Source: DATLMR01 sp035634255 (GTDB lineage: Bacteria > Acidobacteriota > Blastocatellia > UBA7656). Taken from it: a stretch of 64,000 bases of DNA. Under the pieces are notes generated by a model. That model did no database searches, was not told the DNA's origin, and saw only the letters and a program-made list of their open reading frames with translations. Below, one piece after another: positions 8,394 through 16,130 of the stretch; the first letter of the stretch is position 1; the number at the start of each line of letters is the position of its first letter. The translations under genes and the position numbers were made by a program. The stretch covers positions 1 through 64,000 of the forward strand of contig DASQDI010000010.1 in the NCBI GenBank assembly GCA_035634255.1. Direction: 5' to 3'.

Positions 8394-8440
8394 GCCGGTT
8401 CGCGGAAGGCGTGAACATGGTCGCGCCTTCCGCGGCCGGC
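8394..8440. other. Strong hairpin between DUF4920 gene and proline dehydrogenase
   Basis: Arms GCCGG plus CGCGGAAGGCG (8394-8411) pair with CGCCTTCCGCG plus GCCGGC (8424-8440) with only a two-base interruption. There is no T-run on either side, so it could be a factor-dependent terminator or an RNA stability element for the minus-strand DUF4920 transcript. Confidence 0.5.
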
Positions 8441-8531
8441 GCGGGCTGAGGCCCGGCTACGCGACCTGGAACGCGCCGCTCAATTCAACCTTCTTCGTGA
8501 GCGCGAAGAATCTGCCTGATCGCGCGCGGCG

Positions 8532-8993
8532 CTAATCTTTGATGCTGACGCCCGTGGCCACGAGGGTGACGACCTGCTGAGGCCCTTTGATCGTTTCCGG
8601 ATCGATCTTGTCCTTCGACTCTTCGGCCAGGTGCCGCGCGTGGTCTTCGGTGATCGTCTTCGTCTCGATAACGCCTTCAAGCACGACCTTCTTGCCCGTC
8701 GAGTCTTTCGGCACGAAGAAGCCGTAATCTTTAAAGGTGACGCGCATGTGCTTCTCGCCGTCGGTCACCACCAGCCAGCACCCTTTCGCCTGGCAAACGT
8801 CGCGGATCTCTCCTTCGATCTTGACGGGCTTGCCCGCGTGCTTCTCCACGTCGGCCAGAGCGTCGGCCAGTTTCACCTTCTTGGCGTCCGTGAATGGCGC
8901 GCCGAAGTGCTTGCCGGACTGCCCGAAGGACAGCGCCGGCGCCGCGACGAGTAAAAGGGTCAGGCTGAACAGAACGTAATTTCTACGGCTCAT
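8532..8993 (-). CDS. DUF4920 domain secreted protein
   Basis: A 153-residue exported protein with a signal peptide (hydrophobic core about residues 6-20, likely cleavage after LSFG or nearby). The remainder matches the DUF4920 pattern: an OB-like region with GEIRDVCQAKGCW, followed by MRVTFKDYGFFVPKD and GKKVVLEGVIETK. The Cys-x4-Cys pair in that first motif may bind metal or haem, but this is inference. The longer reading from 9068 is rejected because GGAGG lies immediately upstream of the ATG at 8993. The gene is divergent from a Fur regulator and has a Fur-box-like sequence in its leader. Confidence 0.8.
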   Translation of the reverse strand: MSRRNYVLFSLTLLLVAAPALSFGQSGKHFGAPFTDAKKVKLADALADVEKHAGKPVKIEGEIRDVCQAKGCWLVVTDGEKHMRVTFKDYGFFVPKDSTGKKVVLEGVIETKTITEDHARHLAEESKDKIDPETIKGPQQVVTLVATGVSIKD

Positions 8994-9016
8994 CTTCTTC
9001 CTCCAACATGTTTCAT

Positions 9017-9029
9017 GATGATGATTATC
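9017..9029 (-). promoter_or_regulatory. Fur-box-like operator
   Basis: Minus strand reads GATAAT-C-ATCATC, a 6-1-6 inverted repeat that differs by one base from the GATAAT-n-ATTATC Fur consensus. It lies 24 bases upstream of the DUF4920 start and downstream of a minus-strand TATAAT (9046-9051), where binding would block transcription. Confidence 0.5.
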
Positions 9030-9106
9030 CATTTCCTGGCAGGACATTATACATACGCGGCCGGGCATCGGACCAGCGCGAGCGCCCCGCGCTCCGGCGC
9101 ATAGAT

Positions 9107-9134
9107 TTGCCGTAACCGCCGGCCGGTGTATAAT
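9107..9134 (+). promoter_or_regulatory. Sigma-70-like promoter of the Fur-family gene
   Basis: TTGCCG at 9107-9112 and a perfect TATAAT at 9129-9134 are separated by 16 bases. The coding start lies 23 bases after the -10 box, leaving a short leader. Confidence 0.6.
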
Positions 9135-9156
9135 TCAAGCTGGCTTCCGATCTCTT

Positions 9157-9615
9157 ATGGAACGTGAAGAGAAACAGATATTTCACGAGCACCTGAAGCG
9201 CGAGCGGCTGAAGCGTACGACGCAGCGCGACTTGATACTCGATGTCTTTCTCAACACCGAAGGCCACGTTTCGAGCGAGGACCTCTACGCCCTGGTCAAG
9301 GCGCACGACCCGACCGTGGGATTCACGACCGTCTACCGCACCTTAAAGCTCCTTCGGGAATGCGGGCTGGCGCGCGAGCTCGAATTCCACGACGGGCGCA
9401 TGCTCTACGAGCATGAGTACAAACACACCCATCACGACCACCTCATCTGTACCCGGTGCGGGGCCCTGATCGAGTTTTACAACGAGCAGATCGAGAACCT
9501 TCAGGACGAGATCGTGCGCCGGTATAAATTCAAGCCGCTTCATCACAGCCACCGAATATTCGGGATCTGCTCCAACTGCCAGAAAGCCGACAAAGCCGGC
9601 GCGGCGGCGCGGTGA
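9157..9615 (+). CDS. fur: Fur-family ferric uptake regulator
   Basis: Metal-responsive transcription repressor. The N-terminal winged helix (about residues 8-85) includes TVGFTTVYRTLKLL, the recognition-helix signature. The metal and dimerisation half has His-rich HTHHDHLICTRC, and the structural zinc pairs Cys98/Cys101 and Cys138/Cys141 are intact. Fur itself is the best guess over PerR or Zur, but they cannot be separated with certainty by eye. It is divergent from a DUF4920 gene, and the intergenic region holds a near-consensus Fur box. Confidence 0.88.
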   Translation: MEREEKQIFHEHLKRERLKRTTQRDLILDVFLNTEGHVSSEDLYALVKAHDPTVGFTTVYRTLKLLRECGLARELEFHDGRMLYEHEYKHTHHDHLICTRCGALIEFYNEQIENLQDEIVRRYKFKPLHHSHRIFGICSNCQKADKAGAAAR

Positions 9616-9714
9616 AGGCTTGCCCGTCCCGGCTCCCCTGCAGGCCGCCCCTGTAAACACCCGGAGAGTTGCCCATCACCGCACGGACGCCTTATTATTT
9701 CCGGAAGCTTCAAG

Positions 9715-10599
9715 ATGCCTGAGAATCTGCTTCAAAATCGCGAGCCGCTCGCCGACGCGCCCGACCGACCGCTCATAATCGCGCACCGCGGCGCTTCGGG
9801 CCTCGCCCCGGAAAATACGCTCGCCGCCTTCAGGATGGCCATCGAGCTCGGCGCGGACGGGGTCGAGATGGACGTGCAGTTGTCTTCGGACGGGAAGCCC
9901 TACGTGATCCACGACCTGCGGGTAAACAGGACCACGGATGGGGCCGGGCGCGTGGCAGCCCTGACTTCGCGACAGCTGGGGGGGTTGGACGCGGGCGGCT
10001 GGTTCGACAGGCGGCTCGCCGCCAGACCCGGAGTGCGCGCGAAGGTCGCCCGCGCGGCGCTCGCGAAAGGTTCCGGCCCTGGCTTCGCGGGCGAGCCGGT
10101 GCCGACCCTCGAAAGCGCGCTCGCGCTCCTTTCGGGGGCAGGCTTGAGCCGCGTCTACATCGAATTGAAAGGCTCTCGGGGGGAGGGCAAAGCGGCCCTG
10201 CTCGATCAGGTCATCGGCCTTATAAGCGATTTCGGCATGGAGCGATCCGCCACCCTGCTTTCGTTCGACCATCAGATAGTGAAGCGCGCGCGGGAGCTTG
10301 CGCCCGAGCTTCGGACCGCGGCCACGTTCCCGGTCGCGCGGCGCGCTCTGGCGTCCACTAAGGCCATCATCAGTTCCGTCGAAAGCGTCGCGGCGAGCGA
10401 GGCGGCCTTGCACTTCGGCCTCGTCACCCGGCGCGTGGTAAAGACCCTGCACGAACGAGGGTTCGCGGTCTCCGCCTGGACCGCCAATAACAGAATCATC
10501 ATGCGGAGGCTGATCTCTTGCGGAGTCGATTCGATAATGACGAACTTCCCGCACCGCCTGGCATCGGTCCTCGGATCATCGCGCGGGGACGGGCTCTGA
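9715..10599 (+). CDS. Glycerophosphodiester phosphodiesterase
   Basis: Hydrolyses glycerophosphodiesters to glycerol-3-phosphate and an alcohol. The catalytic signature HRGASGLAPENT starts at His24, with Glu51 and Asp53 (GVEMDVQLSSDG) and His66 (VIHD) completing the metal and acid/base site. At 294 residues it is of family length, with a short Arg/Ala/Lys-rich insertion at about residues 103-124. No signal peptide is visible, so it is probably cytoplasmic. It is followed 29 bases later by an AraC-type regulator on the same strand. Confidence 0.93.
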   Translation: MPENLLQNREPLADAPDRPLIIAHRGASGLAPENTLAAFRMAIELGADGVEMDVQLSSDGKPYVIHDLRVNRTTDGAGRVAALTSRQLGGLDAGGWFDRRLAARPGVRAKVARAALAKGSGPGFAGEPVPTLESALALLSGAGLSRVYIELKGSRGEGKAALLDQVIGLISDFGMERSATLLSFDHQIVKRARELAPELRTAATFPVARRALASTKAIISSVESVAASEAALHFGLVTRRVVKTLHERGFAVSAWTANNRIIMRRLISCGVDSIMTNFPHRLASVLGSSRGDGL

Positions 10600-10628
10600 T
10601 CAGGCTCTCACGCCCGGACGGTTCAGTA

Positions 10629-11513
10629 ATGGAGAATATTTTCGAGAGTCAGGGGGAGACAGAGCAGGCCGCCCCGAACGAGACGAGGCCCGGCACGCGC
10701 AGGATAATCTCGCGGCCGCAGTTCGTCGTCCGCCACACGTCCATGGCGAGCTGCGAGTTCGAGCCGCACACGCATACGGATTTCACGGTGACCGTGGTGC
10801 TCTCGGGCCGGATGTCCGTCAACATCGGCTCGGACCGTTACGACCTGTCGCCGGGACAGACCGCCCTGACCGACATCGGCCGTAGCCACGGGGGCCGGGC
10901 GATTGACGCGGAATTCCTCTCCATAGGCCTCAGCCCGTCGGCGGTCAACGAGGTCGTGACGGACCTCGGTTTGACCCGCACGAATGCCGAGATAACTTTT
11001 CGCGCGGGCCGTGTGACGGACGGGTTGATAAGCGACATGGCCCGCACGATGGCGAACGAGATGGCGGGCGAAAGCCTCGGGCGCGGGATGATGCTCGACG
11101 CTCTCGTGCGCCAGATCATCATCCACCTGCTCCGCTCTCACCTCACCGTGCGGAAGTCGGCGCAGTTGGAGCTGTCGCGCGCCGGCCCCGTCGACAGGCG
11201 ACTCCGCCGCGCCCTCGAATTCATGCATGACAACTACTCCCGCGAGCTCTCGCTCGAAGAGATAGCTTCGGCCGCGTACCTTTCGGAGTATCACTTCGCG
11301 AGGCTGTTCAAGCAGATCACGGGCGTCACGCCTCACGTCTACCTCGCCAACCTGCGCCTCGAACGCGCGCGCCGCCTGCTCGCCGAAACTACTTTTTCGG
11401 TAAGCGAGATCGCGGGCATGGTCGGGTATCACAGCCAGAGCCACTTCACCAAAATATTTAAGTCCGTGACCGGCGTCACCCCTCGGGTCTACCGCGAGTC
11501 GGGGGCGGGCTAG
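10629..11513 (+). CDS. AraC-family transcriptional regulator
   Basis: A 294-residue regulator with an N-terminal cupin-like sensor domain (HTHTDFTVTVVLSG and following beta strands, about residues 35-120) and a C-terminal AraC DNA-binding domain with two helix-turn-helix motifs (SLEEIASAAYLSEYHFARLFK and VSEIAGMVGYHSQSHFTKIFK regions). The reading frame is open from 10518, but that would overlap the GDPD gene; the ATG at 10629 is the natural start. The effector is unknown. Context between GDPD and inositol-phosphate synthase makes a link to polyol or phospholipid metabolism possible. Confidence 0.9.
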   Translation: MENIFESQGETEQAAPNETRPGTRRIISRPQFVVRHTSMASCEFEPHTHTDFTVTVVLSGRMSVNIGSDRYDLSPGQTALTDIGRSHGGRAIDAEFLSIGLSPSAVNEVVTDLGLTRTNAEITFRAGRVTDGLISDMARTMANEMAGESLGRGMMLDALVRQIIIHLLRSHLTVRKSAQLELSRAGPVDRRLRRALEFMHDNYSRELSLEEIASAAYLSEYHFARLFKQITGVTPHVYLANLRLERARRLLAETTFSVSEIAGMVGYHSQSHFTKIFKSVTGVTPRVYRESGAG

Positions 11514-11707
11514 GGGAGCGCCCGCGCGAGCCTGCGTCATTTGAAACCCTCTCCACAGGCCTCTTTTCCGCCCCGCCGCCGGGTTTACCGCAATCGACCG
11601 CTAATATTGAGCAACATCGCGCGAAAGCGGGGCTCGCCGATCTGTTTTAATGGGAGGCGGTATTTGATGTGCTAGAACCGAACGGCCGTAAGAAAGGTGT
11701 GGATAAA

Positions 11708-13036
11708 ATGTCGAATCAGAATCAGAAGGCTCCCGTAAAGATCGAAGAAGCGAAGGGGAAGCTCGGCGTGCTGCTCGTGGGGCTCGGCGCCGTGAGCACT
11801 ACCTTCATCGCCGGAGTCGAGGCGATCAAGCAGGGGCTTGCCGAGCCCGTCGGCTCCCTCACGCAGATGGGGACCATACGCCTCGGCAAGCGCACGGACA
11901 ACCGTGTCCCGCTCGTCAAGGACTTCGTCCCCCTCGCCTCTTTAAATGACCTGGTCTTCGGCGCGTGGGACATATTCGAAGAGGACGCTTACGAAGCGGC
12001 CCTGCACGCGGGCGTCCTGGAGCGCGACCTCGTGAACCAGCTAAAGGCCCAGCTTCAGGCCGTCAAGCCTATGAAGGCGGTCTTCGATCAGCATTACGTC
12101 AAACGGCTCAACGGCACCCACACGAAGACGGGCGCGAACAAGATGGAGCTTGCCGAGCAGCTGATGGCGGACATCGAGAATTTCAAGCGCGTAAACGAAT
12201 GCGACCGCGCCGTGATGGTCTGGTGCGCCTCGACCGAAATCTTCATGCAGTGCCTCGACCAGCACAACGACCTCGCGTCGTTCGAGAGGGCCATGCGCGA
12301 GAACGACCCCTGCGTCGCGCCCTCGATGATCTACGCCTATGCGGCCCTGAAGAGCGGCGTGCCGTTCGCCAACGGCGCGCCCAACCTGACCGTGGACGTT
12401 CCGGCGCTCACGAAGCTCGCGGTGGACGAGGGCCTTCCGATCTGCGGCAAGGACTTCAAGACGGGTCAGACTTTGATGAAGACCATAATCGCGCCCGGAC
12501 TGAAGGCCCGCCAGATCGGGCTGCACGGCTGGTTCTCCACCAATATTTTAGGCAACCGCGACGGCGAGGTGCTCGACGACCCCGAGTCGTTCAAGACGAA
12601 GGAAGAGTCGAAGCTCTCCGTGCTCGAATACATCCTTCAGCCCGACGTCTACCCCGCGCTCTATAAGGATTTCACGCACGTCGTCAGGATCAACTACTAC
12701 CCGCCGCGCGGCGACAATAAAGAAGGGTGGGACAACATAGACATATTCGGGTGGCTCGGCTACCCGATGCAGATCAAGGTGGACTTCCTCTGCCGCGACT
12801 CGATCCTCGCCGCGCCCATAGTGCTCGACCTCGCGCTGTTTCTGGACCTGGGCAAGCGCGCGGGGATGCGCGGGATACAGGAGTGGCTCTCCTTCTACTT
12901 CAAGAGCCCGATGACCGCACCCACCCTCTACCCGGAGCACGACCTCTTCATCCAACTGATGAAGCTCAAGAACACTCTGCGCTACCTGAAGGGCGAAGAG
13001 TTGATCACCCACCTCGGGCTCGAATACTACGACTAA
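11708..13036 (+). CDS. ino1: Myo-inositol-1-phosphate synthase
   Basis: NAD-dependent conversion of glucose-6-phosphate to inositol-3-phosphate, the entry point to inositol lipids and inositol-based solutes. The Rossmann motif LLVGLGAVSTT is at about residues 22-32, and the conserved regions NGAPNLTVD, GKDFKTGQTLMKT and GWFSTNILGNRDG are all present. Length with the ATG at 11708 is 442 residues. An upstream ATG-like start at 11669 is less likely because AGAAAGGTG precedes the 11708 start. The gene appears monocistronic and is followed by a strong hairpin. Confidence 0.94.
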   Translation: MSNQNQKAPVKIEEAKGKLGVLLVGLGAVSTTFIAGVEAIKQGLAEPVGSLTQMGTIRLGKRTDNRVPLVKDFVPLASLNDLVFGAWDIFEEDAYEAALHAGVLERDLVNQLKAQLQAVKPMKAVFDQHYVKRLNGTHTKTGANKMELAEQLMADIENFKRVNECDRAVMVWCASTEIFMQCLDQHNDLASFERAMRENDPCVAPSMIYAYAALKSGVPFANGAPNLTVDVPALTKLAVDEGLPICGKDFKTGQTLMKTIIAPGLKARQIGLHGWFSTNILGNRDGEVLDDPESFKTKEESKLSVLEYILQPDVYPALYKDFTHVVRINYYPPRGDNKEGWDNIDIFGWLGYPMQIKVDFLCRDSILAAPIVLDLALFLDLGKRAGMRGIQEWLSFYFKSPMTAPTLYPEHDLFIQLMKLKNTLRYLKGEELITHLGLEYYD

Positions 13037-13056
13037 GCTTCGTCCAGCCTCAAACG

Positions 13057-13093
13057 CGAAGGCCGCCGGAGATTTATAATCCGGCGGCCTTCG
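13057..13093 (+). terminator. Hairpin terminator after inositol-phosphate synthase
   Basis: A perfect 14-base stem (CGAAGGCCGCCGGA at 13057-13070, complement at 13080-13093) with a 9-base loop. The following bases TCGTTG are a poor U-tract. It sits between convergent genes and may serve both. Confidence 0.7.
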
Positions 13094-13112
13094 TCGTTGA
13101 ACGTTCCCGAGC

Positions 13113-13790
13113 TTACCCGCCGGCCGCCCGAGTGGCGGGCCTGCGCCTGTTCGCGATGGCATTCGCGATGCTGCCGAAGAGCGCGCCGACGGTGACCGTG
13201 AAAGCGACCCAGAAGATCATCTGCGGCAGGAAGCCGATCTGCAGGTAGGTGGGCCAGAAGCCGAGGTCGGGCGGGAAGTTCGGCGGCAATACGTCGTAGT
13301 GCGTCCCCCACTGCCCGCGGATCGCGAAGAACATCAGGATAGCTACGGGTATGCGCGCGGCGTACCCATAAGCGAGCAGGGTCTTCGCGAGCATGGGCCA
13401 GCCCGAAAATTGAATAACCGCGGACGCGATTATGATCAACAGGCCGACGATCCGCTTACCCGGAAAGTCGGGCTCCGGGGCGAAGGCGACGAAGCCGCCC
13501 GTGAACATCACCACGACTCCGGTTAACGCGAAGGCCACCGCGCGCCCGTTACTGGCCGGGCCTTCGCCCGCCCGCGCGAGCCTCAGGGCGAAGTAGATGC
13601 CAAAGATCAGAACGAGCCAGGTAATTCCTATGGGCGCAAATCCCCCGCCCGCGCTGGGGTTGAACAGTCCGACCGGCCAGTTCTGAAGCTCTCCCGCCAG
13701 CCGGAGCAGGGTGATCGCCAGAGAGATCACGGCCGGGACCAGGATCAGACGACCGATGCTCACGCGCGCGCTTGATGTCATCTCTGCCAT
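13113..13790 (-). CDS. Integral membrane protein of unknown function
   Basis: A 225-residue protein with about six hydrophobic segments (starting near residues 13, 54, 85, 113, 145 and 183) and no recognisable catalytic motif. Conserved-looking loops include FAPEPDFPGKR and GQWGTHYDVLPPNFP, the latter rich in aromatic and Pro residues. The start is well supported by AAAGGAGA upstream. It stands alone, convergent with ino1. I do not recognise the family. Confidence 0.7.
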   Translation of the reverse strand: MAEMTSSARVSIGRLILVPAVISLAITLLRLAGELQNWPVGLFNPSAGGGFAPIGITWLVLIFGIYFALRLARAGEGPASNGRAVAFALTGVVVMFTGGFVAFAPEPDFPGKRIVGLLIIIASAVIQFSGWPMLAKTLLAYGYAARIPVAILMFFAIRGQWGTHYDVLPPNFPPDLGFWPTYLQIGFLPQMIFWVAFTVTVGALFGSIANAIANRRRPATRAAGG

Positions 13791-14139
13791 TGGAATCTTC
13801 TCCTTTCAAGGGTCGAGTAAGTCGGGGGAACTCGACGGTGAATTTACGGACGAATGCGGGTCAGGTGACTCGGGCCGGACTTACCCTATAACATAACGGG
13901 CGGAGCTAAACAAGCACGCGCCGCCCGTGAGATGATAGTTAAGGACCCGGCAGGGTCCTTCTTTGAAGCAGGACCCATTTGACGCGGTCGGCTCTTCGTA
14001 TCAAACGGGCAGAGTGAGGCCGGAGGTATAAGCGCTTGCGCCAAAAATCTGCCGGATGCTACTATCGGGCTTTAAATCAGGCCAGTCTCATTCCCTGTTC
14101 GGGCATAGCGCAACCGGTTTACTGGAGGAAATTTATTAG
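13791..14139. other. 349-base intergenic region upstream of fabH
   Basis: No gene is supported here. It contains the promoter side of the membrane-protein gene, an isolated terminator-like hairpin at 13941-13963, and the leader of fabH with GGAGG about 12 bases before the ATG. Confidence 0.5.
13941..13963 (+). terminator. Orphan terminator-like hairpin in the fabH leader region
   Basis: AAGGACCC (13941-13948) pairs with GGGTCCTT (13953-13960) across a GGCA loop, followed by CTTT. No plus-strand gene ends upstream of it, so it may end a small RNA or act as an attenuator ahead of fabH. Confidence 0.45.
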
Positions 14140-15138
14140 ATGAAAGTTACACGCAGGGCCAAGATAACCGCACTCGGACGTTACGTTCCGCCGAAGGTCG
14201 TCACGAACGATGACCTGGCGAAGATCGTCGATACCAATCACGATTGGATTGTCGCCCGCACGGGCATAACCGAACGTCATATGGTAGAGCGCGGCACGCC
14301 CACTTCGGAACTGGCGGCGAAGGCCGCGGGCGACCTGCTTCAACGGAGGGGGATCGAGGCCAGCGAGATAGAGGTGATCATCGTCGCCACCGTGACTCCC
14401 GACATGTTCTTCCCGTCAACCGCCTGCCTCGTGCAGAATAAGATTCGCGCGAGCCGAGCATGGGGCTTCGATGTCTCCGCCGCTTGCTCGGGTTTTCTCT
14501 ACGCGCTGACCGCGGGGGCGCAGTTCATCGAGTCCGGCGCACACAGCAAGGTTGTCGTGATAGGCGCGGACGTGATGTCGAGCATCATCAATTACGAGGA
14601 CCGCACGACGTGCGTGCTGTTCGGGGACGGCGCGGGCGCGGTGCTGCTTGAGCCGAGCGACAGCGAAGATGTCGGCATACTCGACTTCATGCACGAGATC
14701 GACGGGTCGGGCGGAGAGTTTCTCAACATGCCGGCGGGGGGCAGCCTGAACCCCTCCTCGCATGAGACGGTCGAGAAGAAGATGCATTACGTCCACCAGG
14801 AGGGCCAGCAGGTCTTCAAGTTCGCCGTAAGAAAGATGGGCGAGCTCAGCCGAGGCATCATAGAGAGGAACGGGCTTCGGGGCGGCGATATAGACCTCTT
14901 CATCGCGCACCAGGCGAATCTGCGGATCATAAACGCGACCGCCGAGAAGCTGGGCCTCGACGAAGACAAGGTCGTCAAGAACATTCACAAGTTCGGCAAC
15001 ACGACCGCCGCCACCATCCCTCTGGCGATGGGCGACGCGATAGACGACGGGAGGCTGAAGAAAGGGAGCCTCGTGCTTCTGGCGGCGGTCGGCGCGGGCT
15101 ACACGGCGGGCTCCGTGCTCACGCGCTGGGCTTTTTAG
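14140..15138 (+). CDS. fabH: Beta-ketoacyl-ACP synthase III (FabH)
   Basis: Condenses acetyl-CoA (or a branched acyl-CoA) with malonyl-ACP to start fatty acid synthesis. The catalytic triad is intact: Cys116 in SAACSGF, His257 in IAHQAN and Asn287 in GNTTAAT. Length is 332 residues, typical of the family. Ribosome site GGAGG lies upstream. It is not clustered with other fab genes here. A role in a specialised lipid pathway instead of primary FabH cannot be excluded, because FabH paralogues are common. Confidence 0.93.
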   Translation: MKVTRRAKITALGRYVPPKVVTNDDLAKIVDTNHDWIVARTGITERHMVERGTPTSELAAKAAGDLLQRRGIEASEIEVIIVATVTPDMFFPSTACLVQNKIRASRAWGFDVSAACSGFLYALTAGAQFIESGAHSKVVVIGADVMSSIINYEDRTTCVLFGDGAGAVLLEPSDSEDVGILDFMHEIDGSGGEFLNMPAGGSLNPSSHETVEKKMHYVHQEGQQVFKFAVRKMGELSRGIIERNGLRGGDIDLFIAHQANLRIINATAEKLGLDEDKVVKNIHKFGNTTAATIPLAMGDAIDDGRLKKGSLVLLAAVGAGYTAGSVLTRWAF

Positions 15139-15156
15139 TAAACGCCTCCATGAAAG

Positions 15157-15195
15157 AAGCGCGCGGCTTCCGCACCCTGCGGCCGCGCGCTTTGT
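15157..15195. terminator. Terminator between convergent fabH and deoC
   Basis: AAGCGCGCGGC (15157-15167) pairs with GCCGCGCGCTT (15182-15192), followed by TGTCTTTC. It lies between two convergent genes. Confidence 0.65.
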
Positions 15196-15213
15196 CTTTC
15201 GCCCGCGCCCCGC

Positions 15214-16110
15214 TCAATAGCCCAGTGCCGCCTGCTTGGCCGCGGGCGTCGAGAGCCCCGACATCTCCTGCACGATCTTCACCCCGACGCTCGCGCCGAT
15301 GCGGGTGGCCCCCGCTTGGATCATCTCCTGGGCCGACTTGAGGTCCTTAACGCCCCCGGACGCTTTGACGCCCATCTCACCCCCGACGGTCCGGCGCATC
15401 AGAGCTATGTCGGAGACCGTCGCCCCGCCCTTGCTGAAACCGGTCGAGGTCTTCACGAAATCCGCCCGCGCTTCCTTCGCTATCAGGCAGGCTTTCACCT
15501 TCTCTTCGTCGGAGAGCAGGGCCGTCTCTATGATCACCTTGCAGATGAGCCCGGCTTCATGCGCGACTTCGACCACGGCGGATACGTCGCGCGCGACCGT
15601 CTCGTAATCGCCCGATTTCAGAGCCCCGACGTTGATTACCATGTCGAGTTCACTCGCGCCGTCGAAGATGGCCCGCCGCGCCTCATAGGCTTTCGTGTCC
15701 GGAGTGTTTGCGCCCAGAGGGAAGCCGATCACGGTACACACCTTGACCCCGCTGCCGCGCAAGGCGCAGGCCGCGTCGCGCACCCACGTCGGGTTTATGC
15801 AGACGGAGGCAAAACCGTACCGCGCGCCTTCTTCGCACAGCTTCAAAATATCGTCGCGCGTCGCCTCGGGCTTGAGCAGGGTGTGGTCTATGAAGCGGGC
15901 CACCTCGCGCGCGGCCTGGCTTTCGCTGCCGGAGAGGCCCAGCCTCACCCCCCCGCCCGCGAGGATAGAATGCATGCGGTCCGGGCATTTGACGAAACAC
16001 TCGTCGTGGCACAGGGCGCACTCGTTCGCAGGTGAACCGTTCCCGAGCCGGGAGAGGATCACGTCGGTGATCTGCGAGACCAGCTCCTCCATGTTGAAAT
16101 TATTCTGCAT
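15214..16110 (-). CDS. deoC: Deoxyribose-phosphate aldolase with unusual N-terminal extension
   Basis: Class I aldolase that cleaves 2-deoxyribose-5-phosphate to glyceraldehyde-3-phosphate and acetaldehyde. The Schiff-base lysine is Lys220 in DFVKTSTGFS, with Lys250 (GVKASGGVK) and Asp156 (ELDMVINVG) completing the active site. The catalytic core starts only at about residue 70. The extra N-terminus begins with a short amphipathic helix (about residues 7-22, MEELVSQITDVILSRL) and then a cysteine cluster Cys31, Cys34, Cys38, Cys42. Such helices resemble encapsulation peptides of bacterial microcompartment enzymes, but no shell gene is present nearby. It is 20 bases downstream of a PHP phosphoesterase gene in the same operon. 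Confidence 0.92.
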   Translation of the reverse strand: MQNNFNMEELVSQITDVILSRLGNGSPANECALCHDECFVKCPDRMHSILAGGGVRLGLSGSESQAAREVARFIDHTLLKPEATRDDILKLCEEGARYGFASVCINPTWVRDAACALRGSGVKVCTVIGFPLGANTPDTKAYEARRAIFDGASELDMVINVGALKSGDYETVARDVSAVVEVAHEAGLICKVIIETALLSDEEKVKACLIAKEARADFVKTSTGFSKGGATVSDIALMRRTVGGEMGVKASGGVKDLKSAQEMIQAGATRIGASVGVKIVQEMSGLSTPAAKQAALGY

Positions 16111-16130
16111 AAGAGAACCAGGGCCGAAAA

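Noticed and set aside
10518..10628. Longer AraC-family start overlapping the GDPD gene
   Set aside because: The added residues come from the GDPD coding region read in another frame and have no family similarity.
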